Of a DNA stretch of 64,000 nucleotides, positions 54,887 through 62,927 are shown in pieces. The first letter of the stretch is position 1; each line of letters opens with the position of its first letter. Below the pieces are notes generated by a model. It was not told where the DNA came from, did not search any database, and worked only from the letters and a program-made list of their open reading frames with translations. The position numbers were made by a program, and so were the translations under genes. Origin of the DNA: DATFDN01 sp963756495 (lineage in GTDB: Bacteria > Pseudomonadota > Alphaproteobacteria > Acetobacterales > Acetobacteraceae). Location of the stretch: positions 1-64,000 of the forward strand of contig CAVWNS010000005.1 in the NCBI GenBank assembly GCA_963756495.1, written 5' to 3'.

Positions 54887-56024
54887 GTGCTCTGACTCAT
54901 ACGGACCGTGCAGGCAGTCTGTCGAGCTTGGCCAGGATTGAGGCGGCCGAGGCGGTCCAGACGAACGGCTTCGGCTCGGCGTTGTGCTCGGCGAGGTAGC
55001 GTTTGATGGCGGCTTGCAGATCGACGATCGAATGGAAGCTGCCGCAACGGATGCGCTTGCGCGTCAGCACGGAAAAGAAGTTCTCGACGGCGTTCAACCA
55101 CGATCCGGACGTGGGCGTGAAGTGGAAGGTCCAGCGGGGATGCCGTTCGAGCCACGCCTTCACCTTCGGATGCTTATGAGTGGCGTCGTTGTCGACCACC
55201 GCCTCGATCAGCTTGCCGGCCGGAACAGCGCGCTCGACGTCGTTGAGGAAGCGGATGAACTCCTCGTGCCGGTGCTGCTGCATGCAGCGGCCAATGACGG
55301 AGCCGTCGAGCACGTTGAGTGCGGCGAACAGCGTGGTCGTGCCGTGGCGCTTGTAGTCGTGGGTCATCGTGCCGCATCGGCCCGGCTTGATCGGCAAGCC
55401 CGGCTGCGTGCGATCGAGCGCCTGGATCTGGCTCTTTTCGTCGATGGACAGCACGACGGCTTGCGTCGGCGGGTCCAGATAGAGGCCGACGATGTCGGTC
55501 AGCTTGGCGGCGAAGTCGGGATCGCGCGACCGCTTGAACGTGCGGATGCGGTGCGGCTGGAGCTTGTGCGCGGCCCAGATGCGCGGCACCGATGTCAGGG
55601 AGATGCCGACGGCCCGAGCCATCGCCCGGCCGGTCCAGTGCGTGGCCTCATGCGGCGGATCGGCGCAGGTCAGCGCAACGACGCGCGCCACCGTCTCAGC
55701 CAAGATCGGCGGCTTGCCAGGCTTGCGCGTCTTGTCTCGCAGCAGCCCGTCCGCGCCCTCCTCGGCGAAGCGTCGCTGCCAGCGCCAGACCATCGGACGA
55801 CTGACCCCCAGGCGCGTCGCCACCGGCTGCACCGGGCCGCGCTCCGCTGCCGCAAGCACGACCCGCGCGCGCTCGACATGCTTTTGCGGCCGATTGCGGT
55901 CGGCGAGGATCGCCTCAAGCGTCTCTCTATCCGACGAACTCAGGATCACGCATACCGTCTGTGCCATGCCGACAGAATTGCACGGTCGCACACCGTTGTG
56001 AATTGCCCGAACGGGTCAGAGCAC
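54887..56024 (-). mobile_element. IS630-family insertion sequence, 1138 bp
   Basis: Terminal inverted repeats begin GTGCTCTGAC at 54887 and, reversed, at 56024; similarity continues inward for about ten more bases with mismatches. Both ends are flanked by TA (54885-54886 and 56025-56026) within C-TA...TA-G, i.e. insertion into CTAG with TA duplicated, exactly the IS630 habit. One transposase gene fills it. The element sits inside a hydrolase gene. Confidence 0.92.
54897..55967 (-). CDS. IS630-family transposase
   Basis: A 356-residue DDE transposase. The N-terminal helix-turn-helix part contains RLGVSRPMVWRWQRRFAEEG and the catalytic triad is visible in VVLSIDEKSQIQAL (Asp), AVVDNDATHKHPKV (Asp) and SGSWLNAVENFFSVL (Glu). 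The ATG at 55967 is inside the element. No frameshift is seen and a single frame is used, so the element may still be active. Its stop is ten bases from the left end. Confidence 0.93.
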   Translation of the reverse strand: MAQTVCVILSSSDRETLEAILADRNRPQKHVERARVVLAAAERGPVQPVATRLGVSRPMVWRWQRRFAEEGADGLLRDKTRKPGKPPILAETVARVVALTCADPPHEATHWTGRAMARAVGISLTSVPRIWAAHKLQPHRIRTFKRSRDPDFAAKLTDIVGLYLDPPTQAVVLSIDEKSQIQALDRTQPGLPIKPGRCGTMTHDYKRHGTTTLFAALNVLDGSVIGRCMQQHRHEEFIRFLNDVERAVPAGKLIEAVVDNDATHKHPKVKAWLERHPRWTFHFTPTSGSWLNAVENFFSVLTRKRIRCGSFHSIVDLQAAIKRYLAEHNAEPKPFVWTASAASILAKLDRLPARSV

Positions 56025-56026
56025 TA

Positions 56027-56818
56027 GCAATGTTCCTGATTGCGGCGACACCCGCCGCGATATCTGCGGCGCCCTCGGCCGAGTTGGTGCAGGTTGCTCC
56101 GCAAGCCTTCGCGAGCAAGAAGCCGCTCTTGGGGTATCTGGCTCGACCATACGGCCAAGGACCATTCCCAGCGGTCGTTCTCTTGCATGGCTGTGCCGGA
56201 TTTGGCCCGCGCGAGACCCGGTGGGCCGACAATCTCCGGTCATGGGGGTATGTGGCCCTCGCGGACGATAGCTTCACGCCCCGAAATCTCACAAGCTGCA
56301 ATAATGGGGCGGTGAGCGATGATACGATCGATGCGTTCGCGGCACTCCAATACCTGACGGCGCAGCCCTTTGTCCTTGCGGATCGAGTGACGGTCCTCGG
56401 TTTCTCACTCGGTGGGATCGCTGCGCTGGGCGTCGTCGAGCGCAACTCGTTCGAGTAGATATACCATGTGACGTTCCGAGGAGCTGTCGCGTATTATCCG
56501 ACATGCACCGGCGACAGCGGGGTGGTCGAGGTACCCACGCTGATTCTTATCGGGGCGAGGGATGATTGGGCATGGGCGCAGGCGTGCAAAGATATGGTTG
56601 CCAATGCGACCGAAAAGGGCGCACCAATCAAGCTTATCGTGTATCCTAATGCGGCCCACGATTTCGACGTTCCCGCCACTGCTCCCTATCAAATCCTTGG
56701 CCATCAGATGGCCTACGATCCAGAAGCTACGCAGGACGCCGAGAGACAGGTCCGGAATTTTCTTCATGACCTGCTGGAGCAACCGTTGGGGATCGAGCGC
56801 GCCCGTCCAATTCAATAA
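56027..56818 (+). pseudogene. Secreted dienelactone-hydrolase-like alpha/beta hydrolase, disrupted by IS630 and an internal stop
   Basis: Body of the hydrolase. The signal peptide continues as AMFLIAATPAAISAAPSAEL. Then YLARPYGQGPFPAVVLLHGC (oxyanion-hole region), NLRSWGYVALADDSF, nucleophile elbow VLGFSLGGIAAL with Ser in place of the DLH Cys, an Asp region PTLILIGARDDWAWA and the catalytic His in NAAHDFDVP. A TAG at 56456-56458 interrupts the same frame after ERNSFE, and the downstream frame continues without shift (IYHVTFRGAVAYYP). So the gene carries two separate lesions. Total 279 codons with the 5' fragment. Real loss of function is likely, unlike the frameshifted genes. Confidence 0.85.
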
Positions 56819-56866
56819 GCCTTGCAAGCACACCGCATGTGAGAGCGACACACGGAAGGCCTTGGT

Positions 56867-57157
56867 TCATGGAGACTGCGGCACACGCTGCACCATGATC
56901 TGATCAGCAGTTTTCATGGCCTCCGCCATGTCATAGTCGAGTTGAATGCCCGCCCATACCTCCGGCGAGCTGCCGAATGCCTTGGCAAGCCGGATCGCCA
57001 TTTCCGGGCAAACGCCGCGTCGCTCGTTCACCAGCTCGGACAAGGCGTTGCGCGATCCACCAAGCGCCTTCGCGCCATCGGTCACGCTCAACCCGAGAGG
57101 TTCAAGGCACTCCTGCCGGACAATCCGGCCGGGATGCGGCGGGTTCTTCATCGGCAT
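56867..57157 (-). CDS. higA: HigA-family antitoxin
   Basis: A 96-residue XRE/HigA protein: NPPHPGRIVRQECLEPLGLS followed by the helix-turn-helix (VTDGAKALGGSRNALSELVN) and MAIRLAKAFGSSPEVWAGIQ. HigA neutralises the RelE-like mRNase HigB and represses the pair. A GGAGGG ribosome site lies before ATG 57157, which comes 12 bp after the higB stop in the usual toxin-first order. The toxin partner is truncated, so this antitoxin is probably an orphan. Confidence 0.88.
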   Translation of the reverse strand: MPMKNPPHPGRIVRQECLEPLGLSVTDGAKALGGSRNALSELVNERRGVCPEMAIRLAKAFGSSPEVWAGIQLDYDMAEAMKTADQIMVQRVPQSP

Positions 57158-57169
57158 GGTTCAACCCTC

Positions 57170-57310
57170 CTAATGGTAGTCGACCAGGTCCACGTCCACG
57201 GCATCCGCATCCTCGAAGCGCCAGACGATCCGCCAGTTTGCGCGAACCGTAACAGCCCAGAAGCCCCGCAAGTCGCCTTTCAGCGCATGGAGGCGAAAAC
57301 CGGGCAGTGC
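57170..57310 (-). pseudogene. higB: HigB toxin, 3' remnant only
   Basis: About 46 C-terminal residues of a RelE/HigB toxin remain: LPGFRLHALKGDLRGFWAVT, RANWRIVWRFEDADAV and VDLVDYH, which match the second half of the 90-residue family. Upstream in the same frame the sequence is unrelated and falls into the 3' end of the iron alcohol dehydrogenase gene (ends 57334). The 5' half is therefore missing rather than shifted. The remnant lacks the N-terminal helices needed to fold. Confidence 0.75.
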
Positions 57311-57333
57311 GGCCACACATGAAGGCGCCAGCG

Positions 57334-58521
57334 TCAGGCGTTGCGCGCCGCCCCGGTCCAGACCTCGCGATACAGGGCCATGATCTCCTGCTTGTCGGGC
57401 ACGCGCGGGTTGTTGGCTGGACTGCCGGAGGACAGGGCCTGGTCGGCCATGAGGTCCATTTTGGCGTGCCACGCGGCCTCGTCGATGCCGAAGGCCGCCG
57501 GGGTCGGGACCGCCATTTCGGCGTTCAGCGCCTCCAGCCCGGCGACGAGCCTTGCGCAGGCGGTGGCGTCCGGGTCGGGTTCGGCGGCCAGACCCGCGCG
57601 GCGCGCGGCCTCGGCGTAGCGGGCCTCGGCGCCGGGGATCGAGAAGCGGGTGACGGCGGGCAGCAGCATCGCGTTGGACAGGCCGTGCGGGACATGGAAA
57701 TGCGCGCCGATGGGACGCGACATGCCGTGCACCAGGGCGACCGAGCTGTTGGAGAAGGCGAGGCCGGCCTGCGTCGCGCCCAGCATCATGCCCTCGCGCG
57801 CGGCGGCGTTGCGCGGCTCGGCGTAGGCGGCGCGGATATGCTTGCCGATCAGCGCCATCGCCGAGACGGCGAGCGCGTCGGAGAACGGGTTGGCGCGCTT
57901 GGACACGAACGCCTCTAGCGCGTGCGTCAGGCTATCGACGCCGGTATCGGCGGTGGTGCGCGCGGGGACGGTGTAGGTCAGCTCGTAATCGACGATCGCG
58001 GCGAGCGGCAGGGCGCCGAGGCCGGCGATCAGCATCTTCTCGTCGCGTTCGGTATCGGTGATGACGGTGAAGCGCGTGCACTCGCTGCCCGTGCCGGCGG
58101 TGGTGGGGATGGCGATGACCGGCAGGTCGGCGCGGTCGGCCTGCGCCGGCGCCTTGTAGTCGCGCATCTTGCCCCCGCCGGCTGCCAGGATGGCGATGGC
58201 CTTGGCGGTGTCGATCGGCGAGCCGCCGCCGAAGCCGATCAGGCAGTCGTAATCGCCAGCCCGGACCGCGCCGAGGCCGCCCTCGATCACCGTGTCGGTG
58301 GGATCGGAGACGGTATCGCTGAACACGGCCGCGGCGATGCCGGCGGCTTCCAGCGGATCGAGGCAGCGGCGGACCAGACCCGTTCCGACCATCACCTTGT
58401 CGGTCACGATCAGCGGGCGCGAGAGGCCGAGCTGGCCGAGCAGGGTGGCGATCCGCGCGACGGCGCCGCCGCCGATCAGCATAAAGCGGGGCGCGGCGAA
58501 GCTGGCGTTCACCGTGGACAT
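57334..58521 (-). CDS. Iron-containing alcohol dehydrogenase
   Basis: A 395-residue group III dehydrogenase. NAD site: CLIGFGGGSPIDTAKAIAIL; PTTAGTGSECTRFTVITD; metal site with Asp and His in DTGVDSLTHALEAFV and the His cluster VALVHGMSRPIGAHFHVPHG. Start at 58521 (MSTVNASFAAPRFML) has GAGGGAGAAG before it. Last gene of the aldolase-amidohydrolase-oppD-oppF operon, 10 bp after oppF. Substrate not identified; maleylacetate reductase and lactaldehyde/alcohol types share this fold. Confidence 0.92.
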   Translation of the reverse strand: MSTVNASFAAPRFMLIGGGAVARIATLLGQLGLSRPLIVTDKVMVGTGLVRRCLDPLEAAGIAAAVFSDTVSDPTDTVIEGGLGAVRAGDYDCLIGFGGGSPIDTAKAIAILAAGGGKMRDYKAPAQADRADLPVIAIPTTAGTGSECTRFTVITDTERDEKMLIAGLGALPLAAIVDYELTYTVPARTTADTGVDSLTHALEAFVSKRANPFSDALAVSAMALIGKHIRAAYAEPRNAAAREGMMLGATQAGLAFSNSSVALVHGMSRPIGAHFHVPHGLSNAMLLPAVTRFSIPGAEARYAEAARRAGLAAEPDPDATACARLVAGLEALNAEMAVPTPAAFGIDEAAWHAKMDLMADQALSSGSPANNPRVPDKQEIMALYREVWTGAARNA

Positions 58522-58531
58522 GGCTTCTCCC

Positions 58532-59608
58532 TCAACCTGGCACCGCCGCGAGGGCGGCGCGACGCTCCTCATAAAGCGCGAGCCGGCGCGCGGCCACCGG
58601 CGCGACGCCGCCCGCCGCCTCCTCGGCGTAGGGCGGCAGTTCGGCGGCGCGGTGGCAGGCGGTCAGGTGCCCCTCGCGCCAGGGGGCGAGCGGCGGCGCC
58701 TCGACGCGGCAGCGCTCGATCACGAACGGGCAGCGCGTGTGGAAGCGGCACGCGGCGGGCGGGTTCATCGGGCTGGGCACGTCGCCCTGCGCCACCTCGC
58801 CCTTGCGTTCGCGATGCGGGTCGGGGCGCGGGATCGCCGCCAGCAGGGTGCGCGTGTAGGGATGGCGCGGGTCGGCGAACAGGACGGATTTCGGCGCTAT
58901 CTCGACGATCTGGCCGAGATACATCACCGCCACGCGGTCGGCCATGTGCTTCACCACCGCCAGGTCGTGCGCGATGAACAGGTAGGCCAGGCCGAGGCGC
59001 GCCTGGAGATCCTTCAGCAGGTTGATGACCTGCGCCTGGATCGACACGTCGAGTGCGGAAACCGGCTCGTCACAGACGATCAGCTCGGGCTCGACGGCCA
59101 GGGCGCGGGCGATGCCGATGCGCTGGCGCTGACCGCCCGAGAACTCGTGCGGGTAGCGCCGCGCGTGGTAGGGGGCGAGCCCGACCAGGCCCAGCAACTC
59201 CTCGACCCGGCGCGCGCGCGCGCCGCGCGTGCCGATGCCGTGCACGACCAGCGGCTCGGCCAGGATCTCGCCCACGGTCATGCGCGGGTTGAGCGAGGCG
59301 AACGGGTCCTGGAAGACGATCTGCATCCGCCGCCGCAGCCGGCGCAGCGATGCGCCACCCAGATGCGTGATGTCCTGGCCGTCGAAGCGCACGGTGCCGG
59401 CGGAGGGCTCGATCAGGCGCAGCACCAGGCGCGCGGTGGTGGACTTGCCGCAGCCGGATTCGCCCACCAGCGCCAGCGTCTCGCCGCGATCGAGCGCGAA
59501 CGACACGCCGTCCACGGCGCGCACCACGCCCACGGCGCTCGACAGGATCAGGCCGCGCCGGACCGGGTAGTGCTTGGCAATGCCCACGGCTTCGAGGAGG
59601 GCGGTCAT
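58532..59608 (-). CDS. Oligopeptide/dipeptide ABC transporter ATP-binding protein (OppF/DppF-like)
   Basis: 358 aa. Walker A ALVGESGCGKSTTARLVLRL, Q-loop IVFQDPFASLNPRMTV, signature EFSGGQRQRIGIARAL, Walker B ELIVCDEPVSALDVSIQ, H-loop FIAHDLAVVKHMAD, and the C-terminal OppDF Cys cluster (ACRFHTRCPFVIERC, TACH) that binds an iron-sulfur cluster or metal in this family. It pairs with the OppD-like gene upstream. Permease and binding-protein genes are not next to either ATPase. Confidence 0.92.
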   Translation of the reverse strand: MTALLEAVGIAKHYPVRRGLILSSAVGVVRAVDGVSFALDRGETLALVGESGCGKSTTARLVLRLIEPSAGTVRFDGQDITHLGGASLRRLRRRMQIVFQDPFASLNPRMTVGEILAEPLVVHGIGTRGARARRVEELLGLVGLAPYHARRYPHEFSGGQRQRIGIARALAVEPELIVCDEPVSALDVSIQAQVINLLKDLQARLGLAYLFIAHDLAVVKHMADRVAVMYLGQIVEIAPKSVLFADPRHPYTRTLLAAIPRPDPHRERKGEVAQGDVPSPMNPPAACRFHTRCPFVIERCRVEAPPLAPWREGHLTACHRAAELPPYAEEAAGGVAPVAARRLALYEERRAALAAVPG

Positions 59609-59612
59609 GGGG

Positions 59613-59664
59613 ACCCCTCACCCCAACCCTCTCCCCCCGCCAAGCGCGGGGGGAGAGGGGGAAG
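59613..59664. repeat. C/G-rich hairpin between oppD and oppF, related to the 45.9-kb element
   Basis: CTCTCCCCCCGC and GCGGGGGGAGAG form a 12-bp or longer stem with a 5-base loop (59628-59657), preceded by ACCCCTCACCCCAACC. The A/C-C-C-C-T-C-A/C-CCCCAACCC block matches the arms at 45884-45976. It is the only real gap (73 bp) between the two ATPase genes and could lower or separate their expression. Confidence 0.65.
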
Positions 59665-59681
59665 CTGAGATGCGCGTGAGA

Positions 59682-60662
59682 TCATTCGACCAGCGCCTCC
59701 ACCGGGGCGCGGATGCAGGCGGCGCGGTGGCCGGGGGACAGGGCGCGCAGCGGCGGCGGCGCTTCGACGCAAGCGGGGGCGGCGAACACGCAGCGCGGGT
59801 GGAAGCGGCAGCCTTGCGGCAGGGCGAAGGGGGGCGGCACGGCGCCGTCGATCGCGAGCAGGCGCGCGCGCGTCTCCTCCACGCGCGGGATGCTGCCGAG
59901 CAGGCCCAGCGTGTACGGGTGCTGCGGGTCGTCGAACACCGATGCGCCCTCCGCCTGCTCCACCACGCGGCCGGCGTACATGACTGCGACCTCGTCGGCC
60001 ATCTCGGCGACGACGCCGAGGTCGTGGGTGATGAGGATGATCGCCATGCCGGTCTGCTGCTGCAACTCGCGCAGCAGGTCGAGGATCTGCGCCTGCACGG
60101 TCACGTCCAGCGCCGTCGTCGGCTCGTCGGCGATCAGCAGGTCGGGGGCGCAGGACAGCGCCATCGCGATCATCACGCGCTGGCGCATCCCGCCCGACAT
60201 CTGGTGCGGATACTCCTCGAAGCGCCGGTCGGGCGAGGGGATGCGCACGCGGCCCAGCGCCTCGATCGCGCGCGCGCGCAGCGCCGACGACGAGGCGGCG
60301 CGGTCATGCGCGCGCATCGCCTCGGTGATCTGGTCGCCAACGGTGAACACCGGGTTCAGGCTGGTCATCGGCTCCTGGAAGATCATGGCGATGCGCCGGC
60401 CACGGATGTCGCGCATCCCCGCCGGCGGGAGCGTGAGCAGGTCCTGCCCATCGAACAGGACGCGCCCCGCCACCTGCCCCGGCGCGGGCACGAGGCGCAT
60501 GACCGAGAGCGACAGCATCGACTTGCCACAGCCGGATTCGCCCACGATCCCCAGCGTGCGCCCGCGCGCGACCGCCAGATCGACCCCGTCCACCGCGGCG
60601 ACCGTTCCCTGATGGGTGTGAAAGACGGTGCGCAGACCCTCGATGGCGAGAAGCTCGGTCAT
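59682..60662 (-). CDS. Oligopeptide/dipeptide ABC transporter ATP-binding protein (OppD/DppD-like)
   Basis: 326 aa. Walker A IVGESGCGKSMLSLSVMRL, Q-loop MIFQEPMTSLNPVFTVGDQI, signature MSGGMRQRVMIAMAL, Walker B DLLIADEPTTALDVTVQ, H-loop LITHDLGVVAEMADEVA, and the C-terminal OppD Cys cluster CRFHPRCVFAAPAC. The start at 60662 overlaps the amidohydrolase stop by four bases. It and OppF would form the ATPase dimer of a peptide-type importer. Confidence 0.92.
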   Translation of the reverse strand: MTELLAIEGLRTVFHTHQGTVAAVDGVDLAVARGRTLGIVGESGCGKSMLSLSVMRLVPAPGQVAGRVLFDGQDLLTLPPAGMRDIRGRRIAMIFQEPMTSLNPVFTVGDQITEAMRAHDRAASSSALRARAIEALGRVRIPSPDRRFEEYPHQMSGGMRQRVMIAMALSCAPDLLIADEPTTALDVTVQAQILDLLRELQQQTGMAIILITHDLGVVAEMADEVAVMYAGRVVEQAEGASVFDDPQHPYTLGLLGSIPRVEETRARLLAIDGAVPPPFALPQGCRFHPRCVFAAPACVEAPPPLRALSPGHRAACIRAPVEALVE

Positions 60663-62093
60663 ACCGCGCGGAACGTCGGCGGCGAGAGCTGGGTGGCGGT
60701 GCGGTGCTGCCAGTCGCGCTCGGGCACCAGGGCGATGGCGCGCGCCTGCGCCTCCTCCAGCGCGGCGGCGGCGGCGGGATAGTCGATGGTCAGCACGCGG
60801 CCGTTCTCCACCACCTTGCGCCCGTCCACGAACACCGCGCGCACGGCGCGGTCCCCGGCCGAGTAGATCAGGCTGCGGACGGGATCGTAGGCCGGGCGCA
60901 TCATCGGATGGGTCACGTCCACCAGCACGAGGTCGGCCCGGCAGCCCGGCGCGAGGCGGCCGATATCGTCGCGCCCGAGCGCGCGCGCGCCGCCGATGGT
61001 GGCGGCGTTGAACAGGTCGGTGCTGTTCAGCGTGCGCGGCTGGCCCGCCTGGGTGCGCGCCAGATAGCGCGGCGAGGCGCAGCTCGTCGAGGAAGTTGTG
61101 CGGATAGGTGTCGGTGCCGACGCCCATGTTCACGCCGGCGCGGCGGTAGCGGCCGAAATCCTTGAGCGTGATGCCGCGCCGGGCGAACACGGTGGGGCAG
61201 TGCGCGACGGTGGTGCCGGACTCAGCCAGCCGCGCCAGATCGGTCTCCGTGTGCCAGCGCGTCGAGGGGTGGTCGTCGAGGAAGATGCCGTGCCCGATCG
61301 ACCGTGCGCGGCGACAGCAGGCCCAGATGATCCAGCCAGCCGATCGGCGTGAAGCCGTGGCGGCGGGTGATCTCGTGGAACTCGGAGACCGACTGCGCGG
61401 CGTGGATCTGCCAGGACACCCCGCGCGCGGTGGCCTCGGCGAAGCTGTCGCGCAGCAATCCCTCGGTGCAGGTGTCGATCTGCGAGGGCGTGACCATGCC
61501 GAACAGGCGCCCCGACGGGTGCTGCTCGGCGCGCTCGATCAGCGCAAGCGCCTCCGCCATCGCCTTCTCGCCGGCGCGCTTCGTCCCATTCGTATTCGAC
61601 CAGGTGGCCGTTGCGGGTGAGCCAGCGCGCCGAGCGGAACATCGGCGCGATGCAGACCCGCATCCCGCTCTCGCCCAGCATGTCGAGCCAGCCGGGATGC
61701 GCGATCGACAGATCGGCGAGCGTGGTGACGCCCGACAGCAGCAATTCGCTGAGCGCGACGCGCACGCAACTCGCGACGCCCTCGGCGTCGGCGCGGAAGA
61801 TCGGGCAGGTATTCGTACAGCGAGGAATTGTAGAAGCCGGGGCTGCCGACCTCGTCGATCAGGCCCTTGTTCAGCGGCTCGCTCGACGGGTGGCTGTGGA
61901 CGTCGACCAGCCCCGGCATGACCATGAGACCGCGCCCGTCGATCACCTCGTCGGCCGGGCCGTCATAGCCACGGCCGACGAAGCGAAGCGTGCCGGCGTC
62001 GAAGGCGACGTCGCCGCCGCCGAGATAGACATGCGCGCCGGCGTCTTCGTCCCACGCGATGACGGTGTCGGCGCCGCGGATCAGCGTGGGCAT
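60659..62093 (-). pseudogene. Amidohydrolase (cytosine-deaminase/ATZ-like superfamily), frameshifted
   Basis: Metal-dependent hydrolase of about 478 residues in pieces: MPTLIRGADTVIAWDEDAG, VMPGLVDVHSHPSSEPLNKG (HxH metal motif), SELLLSGVTTLADLSIAHPG, SWQIHAAQSVSEFHEITRRH (His), VAHCPTVFARRGITLKDFG, MGVGTDTYPHNFLDELRLA (Asp) and GCRADLVLVDVTHPMMRPAY. Shifts near 61800, 61580, 61300 and 61080. It starts sharing a base with the aldolase stop (TGATG) and is coupled to oppD. The substrate may be what the OppDF system imports, by context only. Confidence 0.75.
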
Positions 62094-62869
62094 CAGCTGC
62101 GGTAGTCGGGCCGGTCGTTCTCGATCAGATCCAGCGCCGCCGCCCAGACCATTGCGTAATGCTCGTCGTTCTCCTGGCGGCGGAACTGCTCGGCGGTGTG
62201 GCGGCAGACCTCCTCGGGCGGGACGAGAAGCTCGGCGCCCCCGCTCATCGCGGCGACTTGCGCCTGGCACGCGCGCTCCAGCATGTAGGTCATGTGGAAC
62301 GCCTCCGCGATCGAGGTGCCGCCGACCAGCAGGCCGTGGTTCTGGAGCACCATCGCCTTGTGCTCGCCGAAATCCTTCACGAGCTGTTCACGCAGATCGA
62401 TGTCGAGCGCGATCCCCTTGTAGCCGTGATAGGCGAGCCGGCCGTAGAATTTCAGCGCGTGCTGCGAGAGCGGCAGCAGGCCGTGCTTCTGCGCCGAGAT
62501 CGCGATGCCGGCGGCGGTGTGGGTATGCACGACGCACATCAGGTCCTCGCGCGCCATGTGCACGGCGGAATGGATGGTGAAGCCAGCGGCATTCACCCGG
62601 CGGCTCTGGTCCGCGCCGTGCTCCACCACGTTGCCGTCGAGGTCGATCTTCACCAGGTCGGAGGCGCGCATCCTGTGGAAGTTCACGCCGTACTTGTTGA
62701 TCAGGAAATAGTGCTCGGGGCCGGGCAGGCGGGCGCTGATATGGGTGTAGATGAAGTCGGTCATCCGGTAGTGCGCGACCAGCCGATAGAGCGCGGCGAG
62801 GTCGCAGCGGATGTTCCATTCCTGCTCGGAGACGCCGGCCAGCGCGGCCGGTAAGGTGGCGACGTTCAT
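62093..62869 (-). CDS. Class II aldolase/adducin family protein
   Basis: 258 aa. The zinc-binding class II aldolase fold is visible: DFIYTHISARLPGPEHYFL, VNAAGFTIHSAVHMAREDLM, then MCVVHTHTAAGIAISAQKHG (HTHT zinc ligands) and VLQNHGLLVGGTSIAEAFHM. Relatives include fuculose-phosphate aldolase, but this group also contains proteins of unknown activity. First gene of the operon; promoter expected in the 58-bp gap after gltX. Confidence 0.88.
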   Translation of the reverse strand: MNVATLPAALAGVSEQEWNIRCDLAALYRLVAHYRMTDFIYTHISARLPGPEHYFLINKYGVNFHRMRASDLVKIDLDGNVVEHGADQSRRVNAAGFTIHSAVHMAREDLMCVVHTHTAAGIAISAQKHGLLPLSQHALKFYGRLAYHGYKGIALDIDLREQLVKDFGEHKAMVLQNHGLLVGGTSIAEAFHMTYMLERACQAQVAAMSGGAELLVPPEEVCRHTAEQFRRQENDEHYAMVWAAALDLIENDRPDYRS

Positions 62870-62927
62870 TGCGGTCCTCAGCGGATTAAGCCGCGATCAT
62901 CGCGCCCGCGCCCGGGCAGCGTCAAAT

